From Sarcophilus harrisii (taxonomy: Eukaryota > Chordata > Mammalia > Dasyuromorphia > Dasyuridae): 64,000 nucleotides of DNA. Under the pieces are notes generated by a model. The model did not search any database and was not told where the DNA came from. It was given only the letters and a program-made list of their open reading frames with translations. The stretch is taken from contig NC_045426.1 in NCBI RefSeq assembly GCF_902635505.1, positions 672,361,087 to 672,425,086 of the forward strand. Direction: 5' to 3'. Positions within the stretch are counted from its first letter, which is position 1; each line of letters begins with the position of its first letter. Below are positions 22,741 to 37,300 of this stretch, in pieces. A program made the position numbers and the translations under genes.

Positions 22741-23389
22741 CGGAGCAGAAGCAGATGGGTAGAACAGTGCTAGAAGTGTAATGCTGAGCTCCTGAGAAGG
22801 GGAGCCTAAATCTCCAGCTGAGGATATCCTGAATCTTTTTGTCTCTGGGAGAGCAGGAACTGGATCTTCCAATCACTAGAGAAGGCACTGATTCACTGAG
22901 AATCCCGTCCTAGAAGACCTGGTTAAATCACCCACAGAAGGCTCCCTTTTGTGTTTGATTTTGGATCTGCCATACCATGGTCACTGCTCAGTCCCCATGG
23001 CCGAGTGGAGCTTCCTTAATTGAGATCATCCTCATTATTCAAAAGGCTACCTAAGCTCCTGAGAATGGGATTGCAAAACTGTAAAATGTCAGACCTGTGA
23101 AAGCACTGTGTTCTGTGTTCCCATTACAAAGTTTGAGTAGATGTTTCCCCTTTCTGTATCCATTTTCCTGTGTGACAGAGCTAGAAGTAGAATCAAGTTT
23201 CCTAATTCCTAATCCTATGCCTTGGTGATTCTACAGAGGTTGCCCAAGGAAATTGTCTATATAATATATATATATATTTATATTTATATATATATATATA
23301 AAATATATAATAGCTAGCAAATAATAAAATGAGGTCAATGATGGACTTTTAAATACCCTTGGAAAAATGGGTGATCCTAACAAGCAGAA

Positions 23390-23642
23390 ATAAACTCTCA
23401 TTAATAATAAATGAGAAACTTGTTTTTCCCTTTTTCATCTACTTTTTCTTGTGTAGCATGATAAATGTGAAAATATGTATAGAAGAATTGAACATCTAAG
23501 TTATATTGGATTACTTGCTGTCTAGGGGGAAAGGATAGAGTGGAAAGGAAGGAGAAAATTTTGGAACACAAGATTTTGCAAGAGTGAATGTTAAAAACTA
23601 TTTTGGCATGTATTTTGAAAATAAAAAGCTATTATTTTAAAA
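23390..23642 (+). repeat. Old L1 3' end, sense
   Basis: GATTACTTGCTGTCTAGGGG, AATTTTGGAACACAAGATTT and AAAATAAAAAGCTATTATTT match the 3' end of old L1 types. A TA-rich tract lies upstream at 23255-23312. Confidence 0.6.
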
Positions 23643-24109
23643 AATGAGAAAATGAAGTGGGTTTATTCTAATGAGAGGTTGGGAGAGTGACTGATTTTGT
23701 TATTCTTGGACAGAGACCTCACCCAGACCATACTCAGGCAACCCAGACAAAGGGATGTACCTGAATCAATCAGACCACTTATGTAGCTAAACCATGCAAT
23801 GAGCAGGAATTCAAAATTTTCCCAATTGGGTGAAATCTCACTTAAAATCCAGAGGAATGTTAACCTAATCTCATCAGCTCTGTCCTTCAGAGGTTGCCTA
23901 AATAACCTACAAACTGACTTGCCCAAGATCACACAGCTAGTAAATGTCTGAGATTAGATTTGAATTTGTTTCCTGACTGCAGCCCCAGAGCTTCATCCAC
24001 TAACCTTTCTTTGAGTTTTACTCAGAACTTTAATAGCTCAGAATTCGAGTTCAAGTGATCCACCCAGTCTTTCCTAATAATAGGACTGATTACAAGTGTG
24101 TATCACTAT

Positions 24110-24440
24110 ACCAATAAAGCACAGATCCAACCAACTCACTCCCCTGCTCAAATAAACTCCAGTGAGTTCCTATAACCTCTCAGATAAAATACAGGCTCCT
24201 GTTTGGTACTTAAAATTCTTTACAACCAGACTTCAACCTATCTTTCTTGACTTACATATTACACCTCTTTACATATACTAATTTAATCTTCTTGCCATTC
24301 TCATATAAGATACTCAACCTCCATGCCTTTTCACAGGCTGTCTCCCTTGCCTAGAATACCCTCATTCCTCGGATGCCTACTTCTTAGAATCCCTAGTTTT
24401 CTTTTTCAGCTCAGACCTCCTTTTTTCCTTCTCTTTCCTG
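24110..24440 (+). repeat. L2 3' region, sense
   Basis: CACTCCCCTGCTCAAATAAA, AAAATTCTTTACAACCAGA, ACAGGCTGTCTCCCTTGCC and CTTAGAATCCCTAG give the usual order of the mammalian L2 ORF2 end. Confidence 0.65.
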
Positions 24441-24539
24441 CCCTGGTAATTACCTTGTATTACTGTGCATATGTACGTGATGTGTTCAGAAGTAGCAATT
24501 CCTAGTTCCAAATGATATGTTCGGGATAATGATGTGTTG

Positions 24540-25145
24540 AGGTTGAACACTAAATGATGAGATTGATTGATGTAAGGGTTGGGATTCAGGAAGAATTCAA
24601 AATGGTCATTCTCTTTGGCAAAAGGAAAATGTATTTATAAGAAGTGATAGACAAAAATGAAGAGATACAATAAAAATAGAGCTGGGAGAGCATACAGTTA
24701 ACAAGAAAAGAGGTTTTAACAATTTAATGATGGAAAAGACAAGTTTCCTGGTGGAACTCACAATTAACCCAGAGAAGCGGAATACTCCATGAGGTGGGAA
24801 TATGCCCTTAACTGACAGGCTACATCTATAATTTAGCATCCCAAAAGAATTAGTTAGTTATAAAAAGGAGAAAGACACCATAAGGCATGTCCTAGTGGAT
24901 TGACCCTTCAGCAAAGATGGTATAGGCTACGGACAGATTATAGGGGAAATTTAACCTTAGGGGTTTGACATAATTTGGATTTATGGCTAGACATAATAAA
25001 GTAGGGCTACCCTCATCCTCCCCAGGTTAAACTGATTCCCCTTAGTGTCTTTCCCCACTTGCCTCTCAGTAAGTATTATGTCAGTACTTCAGGCTTTCTC
25101 TGCCAACCTCAAGTACTATCCAAACATTTGTGTGTTGCCTCCTTT
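24540..25145 (-). mobile_element. LTR-like fossil, copy A
   Basis: Shares several blocks with 58310-58690 and, reversed, with 62470-63000, for example AGGGGAAATTTAACCTT and TTCAGGCTTTCTCTGCC. Length and composition suggest a solitary LTR of an old retrovirus-like element. No internal coding part is near. Strand and family are guesses. Confidence 0.35.
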
Positions 25146-25386
25146 GATAGAATGTAAACTTTTGATATTTTCTTGGAACTCACTCAGCCTAGTAGATACT
25201 CATTCATTGATTATTGGTTAATCTTTTATCTGATTTGAATAGTCAGGAGAGAGAATTCAACAACCAAGAGACCTGGATCCATAGTCATGGAGGGTAGAAG
25301 GGTAAGAGACAGGAGAAGATAGAAAAAAGGATATAGTACTTGGTCAAGAAAAGGGTCGTGAGTTCTGTCAATAAAAAGTTATTATA

Positions 25387-25541
25387 TATATTTAACATCT
25401 ACTGGTCATCCTGCCATCTGGGGGAGGGGGTGGGGGGTAAGAGGTGAAAAATTGGAAGAAGAGGTTTGGCAATTGTTAATGCTGTAAAGTTACCCATGCA
25501 TATAACCTGTAAATAAAAGGCTATTAAATAAATAAATAAAT
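25387..25541 (+). mobile_element. Short 5'-truncated L1 with target-site duplication
   Basis: The 3' end CCTGCCATCTGGGGGAGGGG to TGTAAATAAAAGGCTATTAA, then an (AAAT)n-like tail. The flanks AAAGTTATTATA at 25375-25386 and 25542-25553 are identical, so it is a target-primed insertion. Same subtype as 51272-51850. Confidence 0.85.
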
Positions 25542-25694
25542 AAAGTTATTATAATAAAAAATGATAAAAAAATACAAAAAAAAAGAAAAAAGAAAAGGGT
25601 CATGAAGAGGCAGTGTGGTGCCCTGATGTTCTTAGAGCTAAGAAGACCACTCACCTATACCTGGTGAATCTGGTACTTTGCAAATCTTAACATG

Positions 25695-25695
<1 letters not shown>

Positions 25696-25736
<41 letters not shown>

Positions 25737-26045
25737 CTGTAAATACTATTTAATTTGATTTGCTGTTATTATCTCCATTTTTATGGATAGAAAAACATAT
25801 TAAATGATTTACTCAGGATCATTTAGATAAAAAGTGTGTTCTTAATCTAAACACAGCGTGAGAATTCAGGTCTTCCCGATTTCAGGTCTAGCATTCTGCC
25901 TCCTGACCGCTGATAAAGCGCGTCTCTTAATGGTAGGTGTAGGTAGGTAGAGCAATGAATAAAGCATTTATTAAGCGCTTACTGTATGCCAGGACTCAGC
26001 TAAAGGCTAGGGACACAAACACGGGAAACAAGGTGAGCCTCACGG
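25696..26045. repeat. (GT)n microsatellite and L2-like fragment
   Basis: (GT)n at 25696-25735. 25950-26045 resembles the reversed L2 3' end (AAAGCATTTATTAAGCGCTT, TGTATGCCAGGACTC). Confidence 0.65.
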
Positions 26046-26758
26046 GGCCTGTTGCGTGGTGCTAGGGAGATAAGGGGAGCTGGCCGGGGGTGCTAAGGGA
26101 AGGGGGCTGCATGCTCGCGAGGTCCCGGCCCTCCGCGGGCTCCGCCTGGCGCTCTAAGCCAGCTTCTGAGGCTGGTGTCTGCAACGCAGACGCCGACCTG
26201 GAACTTCCTCGCCCCGGGGTTCCCGCCCCTGTCCGGAGCCCAGAAAGGGAGGTTCTCTAGCGGCCTCGGGGCTGGCGGGGCCTCAGACGAGGGCAGAGAT
26301 GAGCGCCCCCGTCCCCCTCCTTCGCGGACCTCAGGGCTCGTCGAGCTCCTCCTGGAGCTGGGCTGAGCGGGCCCGGGCTACGCGGAGCTCTGCGGGACGG
26401 GAGGTGAGGCGGCGCGCTCGGCCGGAAGGGGGCGATCGGGGACCAGCCTGGGGCACGAGGGACCACCGGCAGGGGACCATGGGCTCAGTTCCCCGCCCCC
26501 AGGGGAAGGACGGAACAGGCGTAGCGGTCCCGGCAGGTGAAAGCGTGAGCACGCTCCGCGGCCCGCAGGAGGCTCCGCCCGGGAGGAGGCTCCGCCCGGG
26601 AAAAGGTGCGCGAGGGTTGCCCGGCCACTGAGCGGGGAGGGGCTGGGCCTAGAGACGGGGAGTGGGGGGCGGAGGCTCCCCTGCGGAGGGCGTCCCGGGG
26701 GAGGGGCCGCGCTGGCCGAGGCGGGGCTGTCTCGGAGAGGAAGGTTGGTTCTATGCGA

Positions 26759-26956
26759 CCGGCAGTGGGCGCTGTAGGGTCCTACTCCGGCGTGCCGGAC
26801 CCGCGCTACGAAAGGCGGGGCCCACGGTGGTGTGTTAGGATGGGAGGTGGTGCTTCGAGGGTCTGCAGGGGGCGCTGCGGGGGCGGGATCGCGCGCTGCG
26901 AGAGGCGGGGCCGTGAGCGGGGCGGGGGTTAGCTCTCTGGGGCCAGCAGAGGGCGC
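26759..26956 (+). promoter_or_regulatory. Three CTCF-like core motifs in one orientation
   Basis: CCGGCAGTGGGCGCTG (26759), CTGCAGGGGGCGCTG (26863) and CCAGCAGAGGGCGC (26943) all fit the CTCF core. Two of them are followed by a similar block, CGCTACGAAAGGCGGGGCC and CGCTGCGAGAGGCGGGGCC, so the stretch looks like a diverged tandem repeat of about 100 bases. Binding is a prediction. Confidence 0.55.
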
Positions 26957-27127
26957 GCTGGGGCAGGTCTGGGCCGCCCGGGAGCGCGCTCCGGGGCCCT
27001 CGGGGGCGCGATCTCCTCCCCCCGCCCCTTTGTGTGCCTTTGGCGCCTTCCTGGCGGTCTCCCCGGCGGCGGCGGCTCTCGGGGCTCTCGGGGCTCCCTG
27101 GCTGGGCTGGGCTCGGGCTGCGCAGCC

Positions 27128-30841
<3,714 letters not shown>

Positions 30842-31235
30842 GTCAGCTGCCCTGCCCTGCAGTCAGTGAGCAAGCAGCGGCTTACAGACAGACTCTGCCA
30901 GCTTGCCCTTGCCCTTTGATCCCCCAGCCCTGGGCGCCACTGGCCCTGGGGTCTGTTCTTTTCCAGAAGGGGCTCCACCGGCACTGCTTGGCCAGGGGAT
31001 TCGGTGACCAAAGGATCTCTCCGTTTTCAGGGGTGTTTCGTGCAACGATTTGTTGGAATTCTTTCTAAATCTTTGTTTCCAAGAAAAATGTGTCCCATGC
31101 CCTGCCTGGGCCCCGAAGGGGCAGGGGCTCTGGCACTTTCTCAGGATAAACCTTGCAGCCCCCTCCCTCTTCCCTCTTATTGGTCTTTTTAAATAAATAA
31201 AAACTGGAATTTTTTATCTTTGTCTAGAATAAATA
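30842..31235 (+). terminator. 3' UTR and poly(A) signals of the ANP32-like gene
   Basis: AATAAA at 31192-31197, overlapping a second at 31196-31201, and a third at 31228-31233. Cleavage is expected near 31215-31250. The end faces the ZNF414 3' end about 150 bases away. Confidence 0.8.
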
Positions 31236-31374
31236 GTGAATGGGGATGGGGGGAATGGGACAGGAAATGTTCCTGAATTATTCAGTCTGTGCAAAAGTCC
31301 CTCGTGGCCCCCCCAAAATTCTGCAGTTAATTGCCAGGCTACCCAATGATTCTTGAAGCCCCAAGTCTCAAACA

Positions 31375-34300
31375 GGCAGCTCCTATACAACTGCTTTATT
31401 ATCCACATGCCCAGCCAATCCTGGTCCAAGCCAGGACAGCTAGACCCAATGACCCACAGAGTTCCAAAGCAATATTAAGTTAATTATAAAAATAATCTTC
31501 TACCTTCCCACCCCCTACAGTCCCCAGGGCCAGAATGGAGAATAGAGGGAGTGATCCATCTCTAGTTATCCTGGAAGGGGAACAAGTCAGGCCACCTGCA
31601 GAATCTGCCCGGGAGTTAATGACTTCTTATCACAGGGTAGCCTTGTGCTACTTGGGGAGGCAGGAGAGGTGGTTTTCCAGCCTTAGAAATCCCAGTCCTC
31701 TCCTGAGGTTGTGGGCCCCTGACTCCTGGGTGACTGAGTGGTGAGTGAAGGAGGACCACTTGATGACCCAGCAGTGGGCTCCAGTGACCAAACTGTACCC
31801 CCCTGGGCCTCAAGTTGAGGGGGACTTGAAGGGGATGGTGGCTGTGGGGGTGGGGCTGGAGGTGGAGTCTTGCGATGGTCCTCCAAATGAAGGGTCATGG
31901 CCGGCCTGGAGGCCGTGGAGAAGGGACACTGCATACAGGTGTAGCGGCCTCTGGTGTGTTCCCACACGATTCGACTGGTAGAAGAATGACCTGGCATAGG
32001 AAGGAGAAAAGCCTTGAGCCAGTGTTCCTGAGACTTCCTGACAGGAGAGAGCTTACACAATCTTAGGCTGCTTCTGGGTAAGTTTTAAGTAACTTGAGTC
32101 ACTTTCTTCCTGAAGAAAGTTGAGCAATTTTGATTCCCCCCCTCCCCCCCAAGTCTGAAGTGTCAACCTGTACCGCGAAGACCTAGACCTGTGGTTTCTG
32201 TCCCCTTCCCATTTTAAAGGGTCCAGTTCTGTCGTTCCTCCCCAGCCTGCTGCTTCACGGGGATGCCACTGACCTGTAGGTCCCTCAGAGCTCCCAGGGG
32301 GCCTTCGTGGACTATTGCTAGAACCTGCAGGAAGAGGAAAGGTCAGGGGACGTAATCCTGCAGTCTCACCTGCTACCAACTTCTTCCTCTGCTGGTTCCT
32401 ACTTGGGGAGAAGACAAGCTAGTGACAATAAAGGGTGCCTGCTTAGACATAAGGGCTGGATCGGGGCTATCTCTGCTCACCCTGATTTTTTTTCCAGACA
32501 GCTGCATTACTGGTGGAGCTGGAGCCAGGGCCAGAACTAGGGAGAGCCTGGGCCTGGGTAGGCAGGAAGGGACGGAGGCGCTGGGGAGAAGAGCCAGGGG
32601 CCAGCCCATAGGAGGAGGGACCGAGGTAGGGGAGGAAGGGTGCAGATACAGGGCCTGAGGCCTGGCTGGAGTATGAGGACAGGGCAGCAGAGCTGTAGAG
32701 TGAGGCCTCCAGGAGCGGGAATGGAGCCCTGGGACGAGGATCCGGGGCCAGGTTCAGTGGCGTGAGCAATGGGGCCTTGTCAGGGCCGGGGCCAGCTGGT
32801 CTCTGAGCGTCGGGCAGCTCCTTCTCCGGGGGGGGGGTAGGGGGGCTGGGGGTGGGGCCGGGCTGTGGGACTGGTCGGAGCAGACGTGTAGGTGCTTGAA
32901 GAGGGAGCGGTGAGTCCGGAAGCGGAGAAGGCAATTTTCACACCTGGAGTAGGGGGAGACAGAGGCTGGACTGAGGGGTGAGCAGGCCAAGTGAGCTAAT
33001 GATGGACAGAGTGGCAAAGGAGGGCTGGGAGTGAGCAAAGAGCTGGAGGAGAAGGGGTCAGGTCAACATGGAGAACCCAAGAGAAAACCAATGGGTGGAG
33101 GAGGGGAGAAGGACAAGCAGGGGAAAGACCTCACTTGAAGTATCTGTTGGGCTTGTAGTGCAGTTTGGTGTGGGTCATCAGCTCCTGCATGCTGGGGAAG
33201 GTTTCTGAACAGCTTGGGGTAGAGCAGTGAAACCGTTTCCCTGCAGAGGAATAGGACCAGAGGAAATGACATTCCGGGAATCGGCATACATTATCCCAAG
33301 CTCCCAGCTGTAGAATAGGGGGCCTTGGAAAGTCATGCCATTCTTAAATAGATGAGGAGCCTGAGGTCTGTAGGGTGTCTTGCCCAAGTTCACAAAGGTG
33401 GTCCCTGGAACCAGGATTTGAATCCACATCCTCGACTCCAAATCCTGCATTCTGACTTATTGCTCTTGGGTCTCCCGGTAGGTAGGCTTCTGAACCATTC
33501 CCACTGGAAGCCAAGACCAGGACTGACAGTGGAGAGGACTCCCGTATCAGGACAAAAGTGTGGTTCTCCAGCAGAGAGGTGTCTAAGAAGGAAGGAAGTC
33601 CCACCCCATTCTCCCCTTTATCCCCAGACTTACCTTCCATGGACTGTGTGGGTTGCAAGTGACTGTGCAGGTGCTGAGCAAGTTCCCGGGGGTTGGGGAA
33701 AGCCAGGCGGCAACCATAGCTGGAGCAAGGGAACTGTCTCCCTAGGACACACAAAGTATCCCAGGGCCTGGTCACATTTCTCTTCAGCCACATCTCAACC
33801 TGAATTCTGCCAACCCACCTACTGTGTGCCAAATTCTAGGCTAGAGAGGGCTGGGCCAGGAATATTAAATACATTTATGTCAAGCTCGCAGGTTTCCAAA
33901 GGATGCTGCATCCATGATGATCTGAGACCAGCCCTCAAGGAGCTGAGAGTCTAATAATCATAAAGGGAGGGTTCCTGTCTACAGCGTGTAGCCTCAACAA
34001 CCACTGAGGCAATCCTGGTGGTGTTTTCCCTTTCTACAGGAGGAAACATGTGGAGAAGGGAAAATGACTCATACAAGGTCATGATAAACAGCAGAACCAT
34101 GATTTGAACCCAGGACCTTTGCTGCCAACTGTCATCTCTCTTTTCATTTGCAGGGGTGGGGAGGAGAGCTCTCACAGCAGCCGCCAACAGGCACAATTAC
34201 TAAAGACTACACAGAAGCAAAAGCAAGGGTCTGTGTGAAGTGCACAGGAGAAGGGAGAACATTTTCTAGATGATCAAGGAAAGCTGTCTTGAAGGATGAA

Positions 34301-37300
34301 TAGGAGTCGACAGATGGGAGGGTGTGTGGGGCATTCCAGGCTAAAAGGAGGCTGTGAGCAGAGATGCAAAAGAAAGGACTTGATGTTTATCACTTGCCTA
34401 TGTTGGCCAAGAGAAGGATGTTGGTCCAGATGTTTAGATTTTACTGAAGGGTTTTAGGTGATGATGGGACAAGAGAGTAGGTGGAATAGAGAAAGGGCTT
34501 CAAATTATGTCGGGAAGATTAGTTGAAAAAAATTGAGGTTGTATAACCTGGAAAAGAGAGGATTTCAGCAGGAAATGATTGCCTTTAAACTATCTGTAAG
34601 GCAAGAGACTTATTCTTTGCCTCAGAAAGAAGGTCTGGGCCCAGTGGGGGTTTGTTTAAGAGGACAGATTTGATGGCTTATTAACAATTGGAGATGCCTT
34701 GATAGGGATTGCTTTTTCACTGGAAACAGAATTTTCTACAATATCACAACCAGAAATGACCTTAGAAATAAATCATTTTCACTACTGTCCCTCCCTCCAA
34801 CTCATTTTTCTCCAGAGAAAGAAACTAAGGCTCATAGAGCGAAGTCACTTGTCCAAGGTATTCTTAGCAGGTCTGCAATTAGAACCTACACTTCCAAGTT
34901 CCCACCCAAGCCAGGGCTCCAGCCCAGCTGCACTTAGACTTGTCAAAAATGCTGATGATAAGACTCCTTGGCCTGGCTTTGGGAACCGGATCAAAGGCCC
35001 TTTAGGACCAAAGTTGGGCTTTAGGAAGATTAATGTGTCCCATCTTCCAGACAGCTCTATCATGGGGCTGAAGGCAAAAAGGCAAGTTAGGATACTCCAG
35101 GGAAGCGATAAGAAGGGCTTTTGCTTAGGGAGAAAGCAGTATGAGTAGAAAGGAAGGGCCTTTTGCAAGAGGTCTTACAAAGGAAAGGATGGGCCTGCAA
35201 AAGAGGGAGGACAGAAGGAGCCAGCGATTATCAGAGCTCAGGCCAGGAAGGATGGGAATTCTGCTGAGATATAAGAATGATGACCAGCTCTGAGGGGAAA
35301 TGACCAAAGGTCCAATCTTCAAAGTAGTCTGAGGAGCCAGAGGAAAGAACAAACAAAGGAATTCTGAGATTTGGAGTTACAAAGGAGCTAAAAAGGCCAT
35401 CTAGTCCAGACTAAAAGCCCAGAGCCCCAGACCTCAAATGCAGAGATCTCAGTACAGGTCTTACTCTGGACTCTGATAATTCTCTATGTCAAGTATTTGG
35501 GTGTCTCCAAGGCTTGAGAAAAAGACAATGAAACTGGTGATGAGTAAGACAATCAGGAGAATAGAGAATAAATCTAAAAAAAAAAAATAGAGAATAGCAG
35601 AGGCAGATGCTCAAGTAGATGAATTGTCTCACCATGTGATGGAATGTATCCTCCCTCTGCTCTTTTTCCCTCCCCCCAATCTGCTTTTAGGCCTCCCCAC
35701 CAGACCTCCCTGTATGTGCTATTGGCCCTCTCACTTGGTCCCTGTGCCTCACAGGCTGTACTTTCTCACCAGAAGAGGGGGGCCTGCGTTTTGGAAGGCG
35801 TGGCTCCTCACTGGGGCTGCTGTTGACACCCCCTCCAGTGTTGGTTCTGCTGGAGTGTTTGCAGTCTGCAGAGTGAAAACAGGTTACTGTGGGGCTGTCA
35901 ATGTTTCTCACCCCTGCTTGCCCCACTGAACCACAAGTCCTCTTCAGGAAGTCCCTGAGCCTGAGGATTAAGAAGAAAACCCCTTTCCTAACTGCCAATC
36001 CATGATCCTTTTACTCACCCTCTGCTGAGAAGGCTGGAGACAGCTGCTCTTTTTCTGGTTTGGCTGCTGGGCTCTGACTGGGGCTGCCATAGATGTCTGA
36101 GTAGGGCAATGGTGCAGGACATGCCTGGACCCCAGGTCCCATCCCAGAACTCTCCTCCTGATGACAATGAACCAGATAGGGAGGGGGTCAGTCCTTGGCT
36201 TTTCACCTTTGAACTTCATCCTCTCACTTACCTCGTCCCTCACCCCAAGTTTTTGTTTCCCTCAGTCCCCTCCACAAGTCTTTTGTCTTTGGGCCACCCC
36301 AGTGGAGAAGGAATGCTGAGAAGGGGATTTTGGTTCAGAAATCCCATAATGTTCTCCTATTCCCTTCACTTGCCTCAGGCTTCCTTCTCATTCTCTCATT
36401 CTCATGCCTGGCTGAGCTACCCACAGAATATCAGCAAGGGAACAGATGGTTAAGAGTCAGAACTTAGCACAGACGAGAAACTTGGGGACCATCAACTTCA
36501 ATGTCCTCACTTGACAGAAGGGGAACCTGGTAAGAATATCCCAACAAGTCAGGCTAGAACTAGGGTCACACTGCTGACTAGCTTGATTTTGAATCTACCT
36601 GCCCTTGGTGGGTACCTGTTGGGAAAGCTTTGCTATCACCAGGCACCCCTTTCCAGGTCAAAATGGACCCTAATCCTCTTCCAGTAGTGGACTGGGGGCA
36701 AAAAACACAGGTGCCCCAGTGCCAGGCAGGAGGATTAAGATGAGAGTCTAATGGCAGAAAAGAATGGGGGAAGAGGGAGGGAGATTTGGGGGGACAATAG
36801 ACTCAGTGTGACTTGACCATATTTCATGGCTGCCAGGAATGGAGTTTGGAGGTAGTGCTGGACGACCGGGAGCCAAGAAATTTCAGATTGGGAGGTGGGG
36901 GTAGGGATGGGAAGGTAAGGCTGAAGTAAGGCAAGAAAAGTTAGTCCCCTCCTAGGTTTGCTGTCAGAGACAGAGTTCAACCTGGTTTTGTCACTTACTA
37001 CCTGTGTGACCTTCGCTGGGTCACTTACCATCTCTGGCCATCAGTTTCATCCTCTCTATAAACATCAGGAAAGGCTGGATCGGACTAGATCATATTTAAA
37101 TATGAAAAGGATCTCAAATGGTCATAAAGTCCAACCCCTTCGTTTTTCAGATGAGAAAACAAGAAGCAGAGAAATCAATCCAGTCACACACAACTGGGCG
37201 ATGGGTGAGCTGTGTCAAATCTAGGTTCTCTGAGGCTAAATGTAACATTGTCTCCAAACTCTAAAGTAGCAAGCTGCCTACAAAACCCTTGAACGTAGCC

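Noticed and set aside
33352-33954. A 200-codon plus-strand open frame
   Set aside because: It runs across a MIR-like SINE and the antisense of a ZNF414 finger exon; no similarity of its own.
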